NCBI GenBank assembly: GCA_910586225.1
Contig: CAJUIL010000006.1
Coordinates: 62,001-126,000, forward strand
Length of the DNA stretch: 64,000 bases
Reading direction: 5' to 3'
From: an uncultured Eubacterium sp.
Lineage (GTDB): Bacteria > Bacillota > Clostridia > Lachnospirales > Lachnospiraceae
Notes under the pieces: generated by a model
The model's database searches: none
What the model saw: the letters and a program-made list of their open reading frames with translations, nothing else
Told to the model about the DNA's origin: nothing
Made by a program: the position numbers and the translations under genes
Shown here: positions 24,978 to 33,480 of the stretch, one piece after another
How the letters are laid out: every line of letters begins with the position of its first letter
How positions within the stretch are numbered: the first letter of the stretch is position 1

Positions 24978-25511
24978 TTGGAACGGGAGAAAAAATGGGT
25001 GCGCGATATTGTGCACTTCGGCTCTAAGAAGGCGGCGGATGCGTTGGTGCGGGAATATTATGATGATATTTACGCGTATGTGTATCGTCAGACAGGAAGC
25101 AGGGAGGATGCCTTGGATGTGACGCAGGAATGTTTTCTGGCAGCGTTTCGTTCCCTGTCCTCGTATGATCCCAAAAAGGCTGGGCTCCGCACCTGGCTGT
25201 ATCATATTGCTTCTCATAAGGTGATTGATTTTAAAAGGAAGAAACGAGAAGTGTATGTCTTGATGGAGGAGCAGGAAATTGCGGCTGAGCGGGATTTTGT
25301 GCAGGATATCCATAATCATGAGCTGCTCAGGCAGGTGGAGGAGTTTGTATGCGGTGTGGATCCGCAGATTCAGGAGGTATTTCGTCTGCGGGTATATGCG
25401 GAATATTCATTTCCGGAAATTGCGGCTGTCCTTGCGCAGCCGGAAGCGAAGATCAAGGCGCAGTATTACCGTCTGTCAGCAAGGCTCAGGAAGGAAATCG
25501 CGGATGCCTGA
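24978..25511 (+). CDS. ECF-type RNA polymerase sigma factor
   Basis: 177 residues, starting TTG at 24978 with GGAGGTGAGG just upstream; no ATG fits before the sigma-2 core. Region 2: ALVREYYDDIYAYVYRQTGS and ALDVTQECFLAAFRSL; region 2.4 TWLYHIASHKVIDFKRKK. Region 4: VFRLRVYAEYSFPEIAAVL. It is the first gene of a rightward run that includes a membrane protein, an ABC ATPase and two permease-like proteins, so it probably controls that exporter. No typical soluble anti-sigma factor is seen; the next membrane protein could fill that role. Confidence 0.9.
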   Translation: MEREKKWVRDIVHFGSKKAADALVREYYDDIYAYVYRQTGSREDALDVTQECFLAAFRSLSSYDPKKAGLRTWLYHIASHKVIDFKRKKREVYVLMEEQEIAAERDFVQDIHNHELLRQVEEFVCGVDPQIQEVFRLRVYAEYSFPEIAAVLAQPEAKIKAQYYRLSARLRKEIADA

Positions 25512-25547
25512 ATGGGATTTATGATGTGAATAAAGGAGGTGCGGCTT

Positions 25548-26354
25548 ATGGAAAAAAAGAGAACGGAGCATTTGGACGAAAAAGACAGCAGCCTAAGAGA
25601 GGGAGGCTGCGGAAGCGGGAATTGGCAGATGCAGGTGGACTACCCAGATGAGGAGGAGCGCGAAATGCATATTGCGCAGATTGTTGCACTTGGTATGCGT
25701 AGACCGCAGCGGCTTTCCAGTGCATTGTGCAGCTTGTGGGCAGCGGTCGGGATTCGGGGCATTTTCTTTGGAGTGTGGGACTGTATGCTGCTGGCGCTGC
25801 TGTTGGACGGGCTGCTTTGGGCGGCGGTGTATGAGACAGCTGCGTTTGGCACGGATATGCCGTGGGTGCTGGCGTTTTTGGCATCACCCGTCTTATATGC
25901 GCTGCTGCATCTTCTGACTATCTGGAAGGAGCAGATGGCGGGAATGTATCAGACGCTTATGGTGTGCAGGCTCTCGCTGCGTCAGATGACCGTGCTGCGG
26001 CTGCTGTTTGCCTGCGGTATTTCTGTCTTGCTTTTCGGCGGGTTTCATGTCTGGGCGGTTTGCGGCGCATGGGAGGGGATGTCTGTATACAGGCTGCTTG
26101 GACTGTCGGTATCGGCGCTGTTTTTCTACGCCTGGATGCAGCTGCTGCTGGAATGGAGGTGGCGGCACCGGATATCTTATCTGGCGGCGCCAGCGATATG
26201 GAGCTGCTTGGGTCTTGTGCTTTTGCTGGGTGGATGGGATCTGCGGAGACTGGAAGGGATCCCGACGGTAACGCTGTTTTTGTGTGCGGGTGTTTGTATG
26301 GGGATGTACCTGGCAGCGTTAAAGCAGTATTATTTCGAGCCGTGTACCGTGTGA
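25548..26354 (+). CDS. Six-helix membrane protein of unknown function in the sigma/exporter operon
   Basis: 268 residues from ATG 25548 (AAAGGAGG at 25532). The first 60 residues are hydrophilic and acidic (MEKKRTEHLDEKDSSLREGG), followed by six hydrophobic segments such as CMLLALLLDGLLWAAVY, LLGLSVSALFFYAWMQLLL and TVTLFLCAGVCMGMYLAAL. No family recognised. Position between a sigma factor and an ABC ATPase suggests either an anti-sigma role by its cytoplasmic tail or an accessory transport subunit. The ending is close to the ATPase start (57 bp). Confidence 0.7.
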   Translation: MEKKRTEHLDEKDSSLREGGCGSGNWQMQVDYPDEEEREMHIAQIVALGMRRPQRLSSALCSLWAAVGIRGIFFGVWDCMLLALLLDGLLWAAVYETAAFGTDMPWVLAFLASPVLYALLHLLTIWKEQMAGMYQTLMVCRLSLRQMTVLRLLFACGISVLLFGGFHVWAVCGAWEGMSVYRLLGLSVSALFFYAWMQLLLEWRWRHRISYLAAPAIWSCLGLVLLLGGWDLRRLEGIPTVTLFLCAGVCMGMYLAALKQYYFEPCTV

Positions 26355-26411
26355 CGAAGGCTTACGATAAAAGAAAGCGATAAAAAAATAACGTAATAAC
26401 AGGAGGGAATC

Positions 26412-27317
26412 ATGCTGTCAGTGGAACACGTAACAAAAAAATATGGGAAGTTTACGGCGCTTTTTGATGTGAGCCTGACGTTTGAACAAGGTGTCTATGG
26501 GCTGCTGGCGCCGAATGGGGCAGGGAAGACGACGCTGCTGAAAATGCTGGCGACGCTGCTGCGTCCGACAAGCGGGACGATCCGATGGGATGGGGAGGAG
26601 ATTTTTGCAATGGGAGAGGAATACCGGGGACTGCTTGGCTATCTGCCGCAGGAATCCGGTTATTACAAAAATTATTCACCAAGACAGTTTTTGATGTATA
26701 TAGCAGCGCTGCAGCGTATGGAGCGCGCAGCGGCAAGACGGCGTATCGACGAGTTGTTGGAGCAGGTATCACTGTCGGATGTAAGTCATAAAAAAATGCG
26801 GCAGTTTTCCGGCGGGATGCTGCAGCGGGTAGGGATCGCACAGGCGATGCTGCATGATCCAAGGCTGCTGATCCTAGATGAGCCGACGGCCGGATTGGAT
26901 CCGAAGGAACGGGTACGTTTCCGTAATCTGATCCATCGGGCTGCGAGGAATCGGATCGTGATTTTGTCGACGCACATTGTGTCGGATATTGAGACGATCG
27001 CAGATCATATCGTGATGATACGTGATCATAAAATAGCAGGATGTGAAGCGCCTGCCCATATTTGTGAAAGTATGCGGGGCAAGGTGTTTGAGGTTCCGGC
27101 GGATACGGTGCTGGCGGATGGGGAGTTTTTACTGAGCGAATGCCAGGGAGAGCACGGGACGATGCTTAGGATCGTATCAGAAGCCGGGGAAGCGGCATTT
27201 CGAGATCGACAGGGAGTCAGGCAGGCAGCGCCGAGCCTGGAGGATGCGTTTTTATATCTTTACAGGGACAGTATAAAGCAGGAGGAAAAAGATGAGCAGA
27301 GAGCTGATCGGGCATGA
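26412..27317 (+). CDS. ABC transporter ATP-binding protein (ABC-2 exporter type)
   Basis: 301 residues; AGGAGGGA before ATG 26412. Walker A APNGAGKTTLLKML, signature FSGGMLQRVG, Walker B LLILDEPTAGLDP, switch His in ILSTHIVSDIET. The C-terminal 80 residues form the usual extra domain of exporter ATPases. It overlaps the next permease gene by 26 bp. Works with the two membrane proteins downstream. Bacitracin- or lantibiotic-type self-protection exporters have a similar gene order with a sigma factor, but the substrate here is not known. Confidence 0.9.
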   Translation: MLSVEHVTKKYGKFTALFDVSLTFEQGVYGLLAPNGAGKTTLLKMLATLLRPTSGTIRWDGEEIFAMGEEYRGLLGYLPQESGYYKNYSPRQFLMYIAALQRMERAAARRRIDELLEQVSLSDVSHKKMRQFSGGMLQRVGIAQAMLHDPRLLILDEPTAGLDPKERVRFRNLIHRAARNRIVILSTHIVSDIETIADHIVMIRDHKIAGCEAPAHICESMRGKVFEVPADTVLADGEFLLSECQGEHGTMLRIVSEAGEAAFRDRQGVRQAAPSLEDAFLYLYRDSIKQEEKDEQRADRA

Positions 27318-28440
27318 GTTGAAAAAGCTGTTCGGACTGCGGGCGCTGCATCTGTTTGTGCTTTTGTGCATAGGCTTTCAGCTGATGATGCTCATGAGCG
27401 GCAGGGACGGAGCAGCTTATGTATCGTATGTCAGGCAAGCCAGGCAGACTGCGGGAGAACGGATGGGAGATGGATTTTCCAGACAGGTGTCAAGGCTTGC
27501 GGATTGTGAAGAAAAAGAGCGGTTGATGAGAGAGACGAAGGGAGCTGTGGATATTTTTGAAGCATATGATCCACATAAGACGGCACGTCTGCTTGCTGAC
27601 AGCTGCCGGATGCGCGGATGGGTGGCGAAGGCTCTGGAGCGTAAATATGAACGGCAGGCTACGAGAGTCCATGCGCTTGCCAAAGCGGACGCTTCTTTAG
27701 AGGTAGCGGCGGCAGGTATGACGGATACGCTGTTTGATATGTTGTTTTATAGATTGTGCAGAGGAAGCTTAACGTCAGGGCTGCTTACGGCGGTGTTTGC
27801 GGCACTGTATATTTGCGGAAGCGAGCAGATGGAGCGGACGTGGCAGACGGTCTATGCGACACGGCGCGGGCGGTGGATCCAGCGGGAAAAGCTGCTGGCA
27901 GGACTATTGTATACGGCGGCAGCGTATAGCGTGACAGCTGTGGTTTCCTGTGTGGCCTTCGCGTATGTCTGGCGGCTGGGAGATATTTGGAATGCAGATA
28001 TGGCTACCCAGTTTTATACAATACGTATGATGGGGATGCGTCTGCCATTTGTGCCGTGGGCGGATATGACGCTGCGGGAGTATCTTGCGGCGACGCTTGC
28101 GCTCGGTGGGGCAGTCATTGTAGCATTTTACCTGCTTGGCTACGCAGCTGCATTGTTTTTGAAAAACAGCCTTGTGGCGTTTGCTGTGCTGCTTACAGCG
28201 TCTGCGCTTTTGTTGGAGCTGTCGATGCTGTCAGGGGATTCGGGCAGCTGGGGGATTTATGCGCTATCGATGTGGAGTCCGGTCATGGTCTGGTGGTCGC
28301 AGCCATTGTGGTTTTCTGATATGGGCATCAACGCGGTCGTGCCATGGCAGGAGTGCATGGCGAGCGGCCTTTGCCTGCTTGCGGCGGTGGCTCTTTTACG
28401 TAGCGGATGTTGGTATTTTTACAGGAAGGATCTGCGTTAG
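27292..28440 (+). CDS. ABC-2-like permease subunit 1
   Basis: 382 residues; ribosome site AGGAGGAAAA inside the ATPase 3' end. One helix at the N-terminus (LHLFVLLCIGFQLMMLM), about 150 residues outside, then five to six helices (SLTSGLLTAVFAALYICG, LLYTAAAYSVTAVVSCVAF and others). General layout equals ABC-2 permeases, and it resembles its neighbour downstream in layout (one helix, large loop, helix cluster). The two may form a heterodimeric channel. Confidence 0.75.
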   Translation: MSRELIGHELKKLFGLRALHLFVLLCIGFQLMMLMSGRDGAAYVSYVRQARQTAGERMGDGFSRQVSRLADCEEKERLMRETKGAVDIFEAYDPHKTARLLADSCRMRGWVAKALERKYERQATRVHALAKADASLEVAAAGMTDTLFDMLFYRLCRGSLTSGLLTAVFAALYICGSEQMERTWQTVYATRRGRWIQREKLLAGLLYTAAAYSVTAVVSCVAFAYVWRLGDIWNADMATQFYTIRMMGMRLPFVPWADMTLREYLAATLALGGAVIVAFYLLGYAAALFLKNSLVAFAVLLTASALLLELSMLSGDSGSWGIYALSMWSPVMVWWSQPLWFSDMGINAVVPWQECMASGLCLLAAVALLRSGCWYFYRKDLR

Positions 28441-28465
28441 AGCATGATATGGAAAGGAGTACGCG

Positions 28466-29671
28466 ATGCTGTGGGAAGAGATGAAAAAGATTTGGCGTCC
28501 TGGGATGGTGCTGCTGCTTCTGCTTTTGGGAGTGGTTTTTTACACGATGTTTCTGGAATTTTATATCAGGTATTTTCCAAACGGGCCTTATAACACCGGG
28601 ATGCTGGAGGAAGGAAAAAGGCTGGTTTTAACATATGGAACAAACCTATCTCAAAAAGAGATGGCGGAGCTTGAAAAAGAGATTTCGGCGCTTCGCAGTC
28701 AGGCCGATCGTTATGTGCGGGAAAGTGAGATTGGTAAAAAGCATGGATTGGAAACATATGAGCAGTATGATGCATTTATGAGAGAAGCTTCTCAGGCAGC
28801 TTCTGCAGAGGGCGTCGGTGCGGATCAGAAGAAAAACTACAAGGACAGTATGCGGCTGCGCCAGTATTTGCAGGATGAAAAAATGCACAATATAGAAGAG
28901 AGGCTGTATGCGGCCTGCTGGTTTGTGGAAACATATCACGCAAAGGAAACGTATGGGCCGCAGTTTGAATTGACCGGGGCAAGTACGAAGGAGCAGCCGC
29001 ACGCAAAGCTGTTTTACGCAGACGACAAGAAATGGCAGAATATCCTGCCGTATGAGGTGCCGCTGGCTGCCAGTGCCTATGCTGGATATCTGCTTGTCTG
29101 GATCTGCGTGTCGGTCTGTATCCTGCTGTCTCCGCTTCTGGTACGCGACCGTATGAGCCGGATGCGTTCGCTGCAGTACAGCTCTAGGCGCGGACGTGGT
29201 ATTTACCGCAGTCAGCTTGCGGCGGTGATACTTTCGGCGCTTCTTGTGACTGCAGGGAACCTGGCTGTATTTGGCGGCCTGTTTTTAACGAGAGGGACGG
29301 CTGTGTTTTTCCCGTGCAGAATGTATTCTTTTGCGGTGATGCAGCTTTGCTGGCCGGACTGGACGCATGGTGCATGGTGCCTGATGCTGGTGTTTCTTTG
29401 TTATTTGATGGCGGTTGGAACGGCAGGTATCGTTTTTTGCCTGGCGCAGGGAAGCAGGAATTATGTGATCATGCTGCTGCGGATCGTGCCGCTTGCGACG
29501 GCGCTTGCGCTCTTTTGTCCAAAGCTTATGGAAAATGCTTTTTATTTTGGCAACAAGCTGTACCAGCTCAGCGGTATACCGTATGTGGAGCTTTGGAGCG
29601 CCGGAGCGGTATTTGTCGTCGGTATGGGGCTGTGTGCCTTAGGCTGCAGGCAGTTCAAAAAGGATGTGTAA
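28466..29671 (+). CDS. ABC-2-like permease subunit 2
   Basis: 401 residues; AAAGGAGT before ATG 28466. N-terminal helix (PGMVLLLLLLGVVFYTMFL), a long extracellular and partly coiled-coil region (KEMAELEKEISALRSQADR), then helices beginning near residue 200 (YAGYLLVWICVSVCILLSPL). LVRDRMSRMRSLQYSSRRGR has the pattern of the cytoplasmic loop before the helix cluster in ABC-2 permeases. Last gene of the sigma/ABC operon; no terminator hairpin is evident right after it. Confidence 0.75.
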   Translation: MLWEEMKKIWRPGMVLLLLLLGVVFYTMFLEFYIRYFPNGPYNTGMLEEGKRLVLTYGTNLSQKEMAELEKEISALRSQADRYVRESEIGKKHGLETYEQYDAFMREASQAASAEGVGADQKKNYKDSMRLRQYLQDEKMHNIEERLYAACWFVETYHAKETYGPQFELTGASTKEQPHAKLFYADDKKWQNILPYEVPLAASAYAGYLLVWICVSVCILLSPLLVRDRMSRMRSLQYSSRRGRGIYRSQLAAVILSALLVTAGNLAVFGGLFLTRGTAVFFPCRMYSFAVMQLCWPDWTHGAWCLMLVFLCYLMAVGTAGIVFCLAQGSRNYVIMLLRIVPLATALALFCPKLMENAFYFGNKLYQLSGIPYVELWSAGAVFVVGMGLCALGCRQFKKDV

Positions 29672-29948
29672 AAAATGGCAGGAGCCGTGCAATTTGACAA
29701 AAGTACGTTTTGGAAATAAAAAAAGCTTGTGCATTCGGCAGAAAAAAATTGGAAAATTGATCAAAATCCTGTGGATTCTGGAAGTTGACGTTTGGGCGTT
29801 CTCATGTAATAATATGCCAGAGCAGTAAATATCTGCAGCAGTCTATGCAAGATGCAGGTACGGCTGCAGTTGTTCAGACCCGTGCAGCAGTTCAGACAAC
29901 CCTTGGACAGCTACGGAACCGTCATTGACGGAGAAAAGGAGGTTATGG

Positions 29949-30122
29949 ATGATGAATCAGGAATACTGTGTTTATAAGGCAAGCCCAAGCGGGATTCAAA
30001 AGCCGCTTTACTACGGAAGCGAAAAAGATTGCCGAAGCTTTTGTGAACGGAAGGATTACGAATATATAGATGAGCAACAGGTGGTGTGGTATTTGGAAAT
30101 TGCAAGCTGCGGGGAAAGGTAA
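29949..30122 (+). CDS. Hypothetical 57-residue protein
   Basis: Starts at ATG 29949 (or 29952) behind AAAGGAGG at 29935-29942 and ends just before a strong terminator, so it looks like a complete monocistronic unit. The product MMNQEYCVYKASPSGIQKPL... contains four Cys and ends EIASCGER. No family recognised. A TTGACG box near 29786 with TAATAA 16 bp later could be its promoter, leaving a 130-nt leader rich in CAG/CTGCAG repeats. Confidence 0.6.
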   Translation: MMNQEYCVYKASPSGIQKPLYYGSEKDCRSFCERKDYEYIDEQQVVWYLEIASCGER

Positions 30123-30134
30123 CCGCATAAGCAG

Positions 30135-30179
30135 CCCCCTGCAGTTGTCTGTTTAGACATCTGCAGGGGGAATTTTTTT
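30135..30179 (+). terminator. Intrinsic terminator after the 57-residue ORF
   Basis: CCCCCTGCAGTTGTCT pairs with AGACATCTGCAGGGGG (one mismatched T-T pair), followed by AATTTTTTTATTTT. Confidence 0.93.
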
Positions 30180-30286
30180 ATTTTCGTATGCATATGATTA
30201 AGCTGGAAAAAAGTGGTTAGGATTAGAAGTAAGAAGGCGGCTTTCAAGCATAGCCGCGGATTATTTTGATCGGGAGGATTTTGTAA

Positions 30287-30928
30287 ATGAAAGCTTTTTT
30301 CCATAAATATCAAGCAGCAATCGAAACGTTTTTTTTAATCCTGCTTCTGGCGGGCGGATGCGTATGGAAATATCAGGAGATCCGGGCGCAGCAGTTACAG
30401 CAGGACATTGCGCAGAAGATCCTGCGATTTCATGTACGCGCAAACAGCGACAGCAGTGCGGACCAGGCGTTAAAGCTCAAGGTGCGGGATGCCGTTGGCG
30501 CCCGGATGCAGCAGGAGCTTGCAGGGGTAAACGACAGAGAGGAATGTACCAGGATCGTACAGGCACAGCTTGCGCAGATCATTGCTGCGGCGGAGCAGAC
30601 GATACAGCAGGAGGGATATGACTATCCGGTCGACGCACAGATAGAAACAGTGGAATTTCCGCAGAAAACATATGGAAATTATACATTCCCGGCAGGGGAG
30701 TATCTGGCGCTGAATGTGGTGATCGGAAGCGGAAAGGGACAGAACTGGTGGTGCGTGATGTATCCAAACCTGTGCTTTCGCGGTGCGGTGTATGAGGTGG
30801 TAGAAGATGAGGCAAAAAAATCCCTGCAGCAGGTATTGGACGAGGATGAATATGACGCGGTACTCAAAAGCGGAAAATATAAGGTGCGGTTCCAATATCT
30901 GGATTTTTTCAATCGGTTTTTAGATTAA
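30287..30928 (+). CDS. spoIIR: Stage II sporulation protein R
   Basis: 213 residues; GGGAGGA before ATG 30287. N-terminal secretion/membrane segment (TFFLILLLAGGCVW) then the hallmark ILRFHVRANSDSSADQALKLKVRDAV near residue 46-70, and further family motifs TFPAGEYLALNVVIGSGKGQ and WWCVMYPNLCF. SpoIIR is made in the forespore and secreted to trigger SpoIIGA cleavage of pro-sigma-E in the mother cell. Its presence marks the organism as able, at least by lineage, to sporulate. The gene stands alone with its own terminator at 30935. Confidence 0.93.
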   Translation: MKAFFHKYQAAIETFFLILLLAGGCVWKYQEIRAQQLQQDIAQKILRFHVRANSDSSADQALKLKVRDAVGARMQQELAGVNDREECTRIVQAQLAQIIAAAEQTIQQEGYDYPVDAQIETVEFPQKTYGNYTFPAGEYLALNVVIGSGKGQNWWCVMYPNLCFRGAVYEVVEDEAKKSLQQVLDEDEYDAVLKSGKYKVRFQYLDFFNRFLD

Positions 30929-30934
30929 AAAAGG

Positions 30935-30973
30935 AAGTGTAAAGCTGCTGGCGATCAGATGGGCTTTACACTT
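30935..30973 (+). terminator. Hairpin after spoIIR
   Basis: AAGTGTAAAGC (30935-30945) pairs perfectly with GCTTTACACTT (30963-30973), 17-nt loop. Only a short T-run follows (GTTTTATT). Confidence 0.75.
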
Positions 30974-30983
30974 CGGTTCCGTT

Positions 30984-31090
30984 TTATTCTTTGATAATAT
31001 CCAATTCAGTGAGATTAATAGCAGATGCCGTTAGTATCACTTTTAATTCAATATAACGGCCTTATCAATGATATCAGTTATTTCAGTCAT
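30984..31090 (-). pseudogene. Degraded copy of a small-protein gene (paralogue of the ORF at 59716-59898)
   Basis: Read on the minus strand, AAAGGTAATAGAA and ATG at 31090 begin MTEITDIIDK; after a frameshift the sequence continues as RYIELKVILTASAINLTELD then IIKE and TAA (31058 down to 30984). The last 24 residues match 19 of 24 with the C-terminus of the small ORF ending at 59898 (RYIALKVILTSSGINLTEID YIKE), and the DNA also aligns along its length. The middle of the gene, about 20 codons, is missing. So this is a shortened, frameshifted copy of the same gene family. Function unknown. The 30974-31284 stretch holds nothing else I can support apart from the promoter at 31217. Confidence 0.8.
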
Positions 31091-31216
31091 TTCTATTACC
31101 TTTATAGATAATCACCGCCTTTTTGATGGATCAGTTGTTTCTTAGAATGATGATATCATGTTGTATCATGTGTGTAAAGGAGGATTGGTTTATTCTGCGT
31201 AAAACCGGATATCCTC

Positions 31217-31245
31217 TTGAACAATACCGTCAGTAATGGTATGAT
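31217..31245 (+). promoter_or_regulatory. Promoter, TTGAAC-17-TATGAT
   Basis: TTGAAC at 31217-31222 and TATGAT at 31240-31245 with a 17-bp spacer, 40 bp upstream of the nucleotidyltransferase start. Confidence 0.75.
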
Positions 31246-31284
31246 AAATACGTCATTTTGAAAAACGAAGGAGGATGCGAAGGT

Positions 31285-32190
31285 ATGAAAGATATAGCGC
31301 TTGTCATTATGGCCGCAGGCATTGGCTCACGTTATGGAGCTGGCATTAAGCAGCTGCAGAAGGTAGGCCCGCAGGGGGAAATTATTATTGATTATTCAAT
31401 TCACGACGCATTGGAAGCAGGATTTACAAAAGTAATATTTATTATTCGAAAGGATATCGAGGCGGAATTTAAGGAGGTTATCGGTGCAAGAATTGAAAAG
31501 GTCTGCCCGGTGAAATATGTGTTCCAGGATAAAAACGATCTGCCGCAGGGCTTTTCGTGCCCAGACGGACGCGTGAAGCCGTGGGGAACCGGACACGCGG
31601 TATTGGCCTGCCGGGACATCCTGGATGTGCCGTTTGCAGTCATTAACGCGGACGATTATTATGGAAAAACGGCATTTCAAAATGTATACCATTTTTTAAA
31701 GGAACATGAAAATACGGCCGGACAGTATTGTATGGCCGGATTTGAGATCCAAAATACTTTAAGCGAAAACGGTGCCGTAACACGCGGTATCTGTGAGACA
31801 AATGCGCAGGATGAGCTGGTCAAGGTTGTAGAGACTGGGGGGATTATGCGTGCGCAGTCCGGAGAAATCCGTACAGAAGATGGATCTGTGCTGGCGGGCG
31901 AGACGCCGGCTTCGATGAATCTGTGGGGATTGACGCCGGATTTTATACCGGTGTTACAGGAAAAATTTGTAGAGTTTCTGCAGCAGACAGATGCTTCGGA
32001 TATGAAAGCGGAATATCTGCTTCCGGCAGTTATTGACGGGATGCTTCAATGCGGGCAGGCAGTTGTGAAGGTACTTCCGACACCGGATAAATGGTTCGGC
32101 GTTACGTACGCAGAGGATAAGGACAGCGTGGTAGAGGCGTTTCGCCAGCTGACCGCTGCGGGTGTATACGGCGGAAGGCTTTGGGATTAG
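31285..32190 (+). CDS. Sugar-phosphate nucleotidyltransferase family protein
   Basis: 301 residues from ATG 31285, which has AGGAGG nine bases upstream; a TTG at 31258 is in frame but has no site. NTP-binding N-terminus LVIMAAGIGSRYGAGIKQL, then WGTGHAVLACRDIL and the metal-binding VINADDYYGK. This is a Rossmann-like NTP transferase that joins a sugar phosphate to a nucleotide. It is followed 17 bp later by a UDP-sugar-type dehydrogenase, so UTP-glucose or a similar sugar is likely, though this subfamily is not classic GalU. Cytoplasmic; feeds cell-surface polysaccharide. Confidence 0.82.
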   Translation: MKDIALVIMAAGIGSRYGAGIKQLQKVGPQGEIIIDYSIHDALEAGFTKVIFIIRKDIEAEFKEVIGARIEKVCPVKYVFQDKNDLPQGFSCPDGRVKPWGTGHAVLACRDILDVPFAVINADDYYGKTAFQNVYHFLKEHENTAGQYCMAGFEIQNTLSENGAVTRGICETNAQDELVKVVETGGIMRAQSGEIRTEDGSVLAGETPASMNLWGLTPDFIPVLQEKFVEFLQQTDASDMKAEYLLPAVIDGMLQCGQAVVKVLPTPDKWFGVTYAEDKDSVVEAFRQLTAAGVYGGRLWD

Positions 32191-32206
32191 GCAGGGAGAC
32201 GGACAA

Positions 32207-33436
32207 ATGAAAATAGCAGTAGCGGGAACCGGATATGTGGGCTTGTCGCTGGCAGTCCTGCTGTCACAGCGGCATACTGTGACGGCGGTGGATATCCAGC
32301 CAGAAAAGGTGGCCCTGATCAATGAGAGAAAGTCGCCGATCATCGACGCGGATATTACGGACTTTCTGAAGCGGAAAAATCTGCGGCTCCATGCGGTTAC
32401 GGATGGTACGCAGGCTTACCGGGATGCGGATTTTGTCATTGTATCCACGCCGACTAACTATGACCCGAAAATGAATTATTTTGATACTTCGTCTGTCGAG
32501 GAGGTCATACAGACGGTGACCAGGCTGAACCCGAATGCAGTGATCGTGGTCAAGTCTACGGTTCCGGTCGGCTTTACAAAGGAAGCCGGAAAAAAATACG
32601 CAACCGGGCGGATCTTATTTTCGCCGGAATTTTTGCGCGAGGGACACGCGCTGCATGACAATTTGTATCCGTCCAGAATTATTGTCGGAAGCTTGGGCGC
32701 GGATATGCGTAAACAGGCGGAGGAATTTGCGGGCCTTTTATGCGAGGGAGCGCAGAAGAAGGATATTCCGGTGCTGTATATGGAGTCGACGGAGGCGGAG
32801 GCAGTCAAGCTGTTTGCCAATACTTATCTGGCGCTGCGCGTTTCGTATTTTAATGAGCTGGATACGTATGCGGAGCTGCGCGGACTCAATACGAGGCATA
32901 TTATCGAAGGGGTCTGCCTTGACCCGCGGATCGGAGAGCAGTATAATAATCCGTCCTTTGGTTACGGCGGCTACTGTCTGCCAAAAGATACAAAACAGCT
33001 TTTGGCAAATTATAAAGATGTGCCGGAAAACCTGATCGAAGCGATCGTGGAATCCAACCGGACACGCAAGGACTTTGTGGCGGAGCAGATATTGACAAAG
33101 GGCGGCTATTATGAGAAAAACAGCAGCAGGGGGCTGAACGGCCTGCCAGGAAACGCGTGTGTTGTCGGTATTTACCGTCTGACTATGAAGGCGGATTCGG
33201 ATAATTTCAGGCAAAGCTCAATCCAGGGCGTGATGAAGCGCATCAAAGCAAAGGGAGCGACGGTCATTGTATTTGAGCCGACGCTGCATGAGGAACTGTT
33301 TTTTGGCAGCGAGGTTGTCCGCAGCCTGGATGAGTTTAAAAAGCGGTCAGACGTGATCGTGGCAAACCGTTTTGCAGCGGAGCTGGAGGATGTGTCGGAG
33401 AAAGTATATACGCGTGATCTGTATGGCAGGGATTGA
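32207..33436 (+). CDS. UDP-glucose/GDP-mannose dehydrogenase family protein (probable UDP-glucose 6-dehydrogenase)
   Basis: 409 residues from ATG 32207 (AGGGAGA upstream); the frame continues upstream into the previous gene without a site. NAD-binding MKIAVAGTGYVGLSLAVLLS, IVSTPTNYD, KSTVPVGFT, FSPEFLREG, substrate Lys in AEAVKLFANTYLA and catalytic Cys 257 in FGYGGYCLPKD. It oxidises an NDP-hexose at C6 in two steps to the uronic acid, with two NAD. Capsule or exopolysaccharide supply is the usual role. Short C-terminus (409 compared with about 430) is normal for the Gram-positive type. Confidence 0.9.
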   Translation: MKIAVAGTGYVGLSLAVLLSQRHTVTAVDIQPEKVALINERKSPIIDADITDFLKRKNLRLHAVTDGTQAYRDADFVIVSTPTNYDPKMNYFDTSSVEEVIQTVTRLNPNAVIVVKSTVPVGFTKEAGKKYATGRILFSPEFLREGHALHDNLYPSRIIVGSLGADMRKQAEEFAGLLCEGAQKKDIPVLYMESTEAEAVKLFANTYLALRVSYFNELDTYAELRGLNTRHIIEGVCLDPRIGEQYNNPSFGYGGYCLPKDTKQLLANYKDVPENLIEAIVESNRTRKDFVAEQILTKGGYYEKNSSRGLNGLPGNACVVGIYRLTMKADSDNFRQSSIQGVMKRIKAKGATVIVFEPTLHEELFFGSEVVRSLDEFKKRSDVIVANRFAAELEDVSEKVYTRDLYGRD

Positions 33437-33480
33437 CAAATTGCGGTGGATATATAAAATAAATAGGAGGTGATTTCAGC

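Noticed and set aside
31130..31200. ATGATATCAT palindrome near 31150 as an operator
   Set aside because: Short and AT-rich with no promoter elements at a sensible distance; chance occurrence cannot be excluded.
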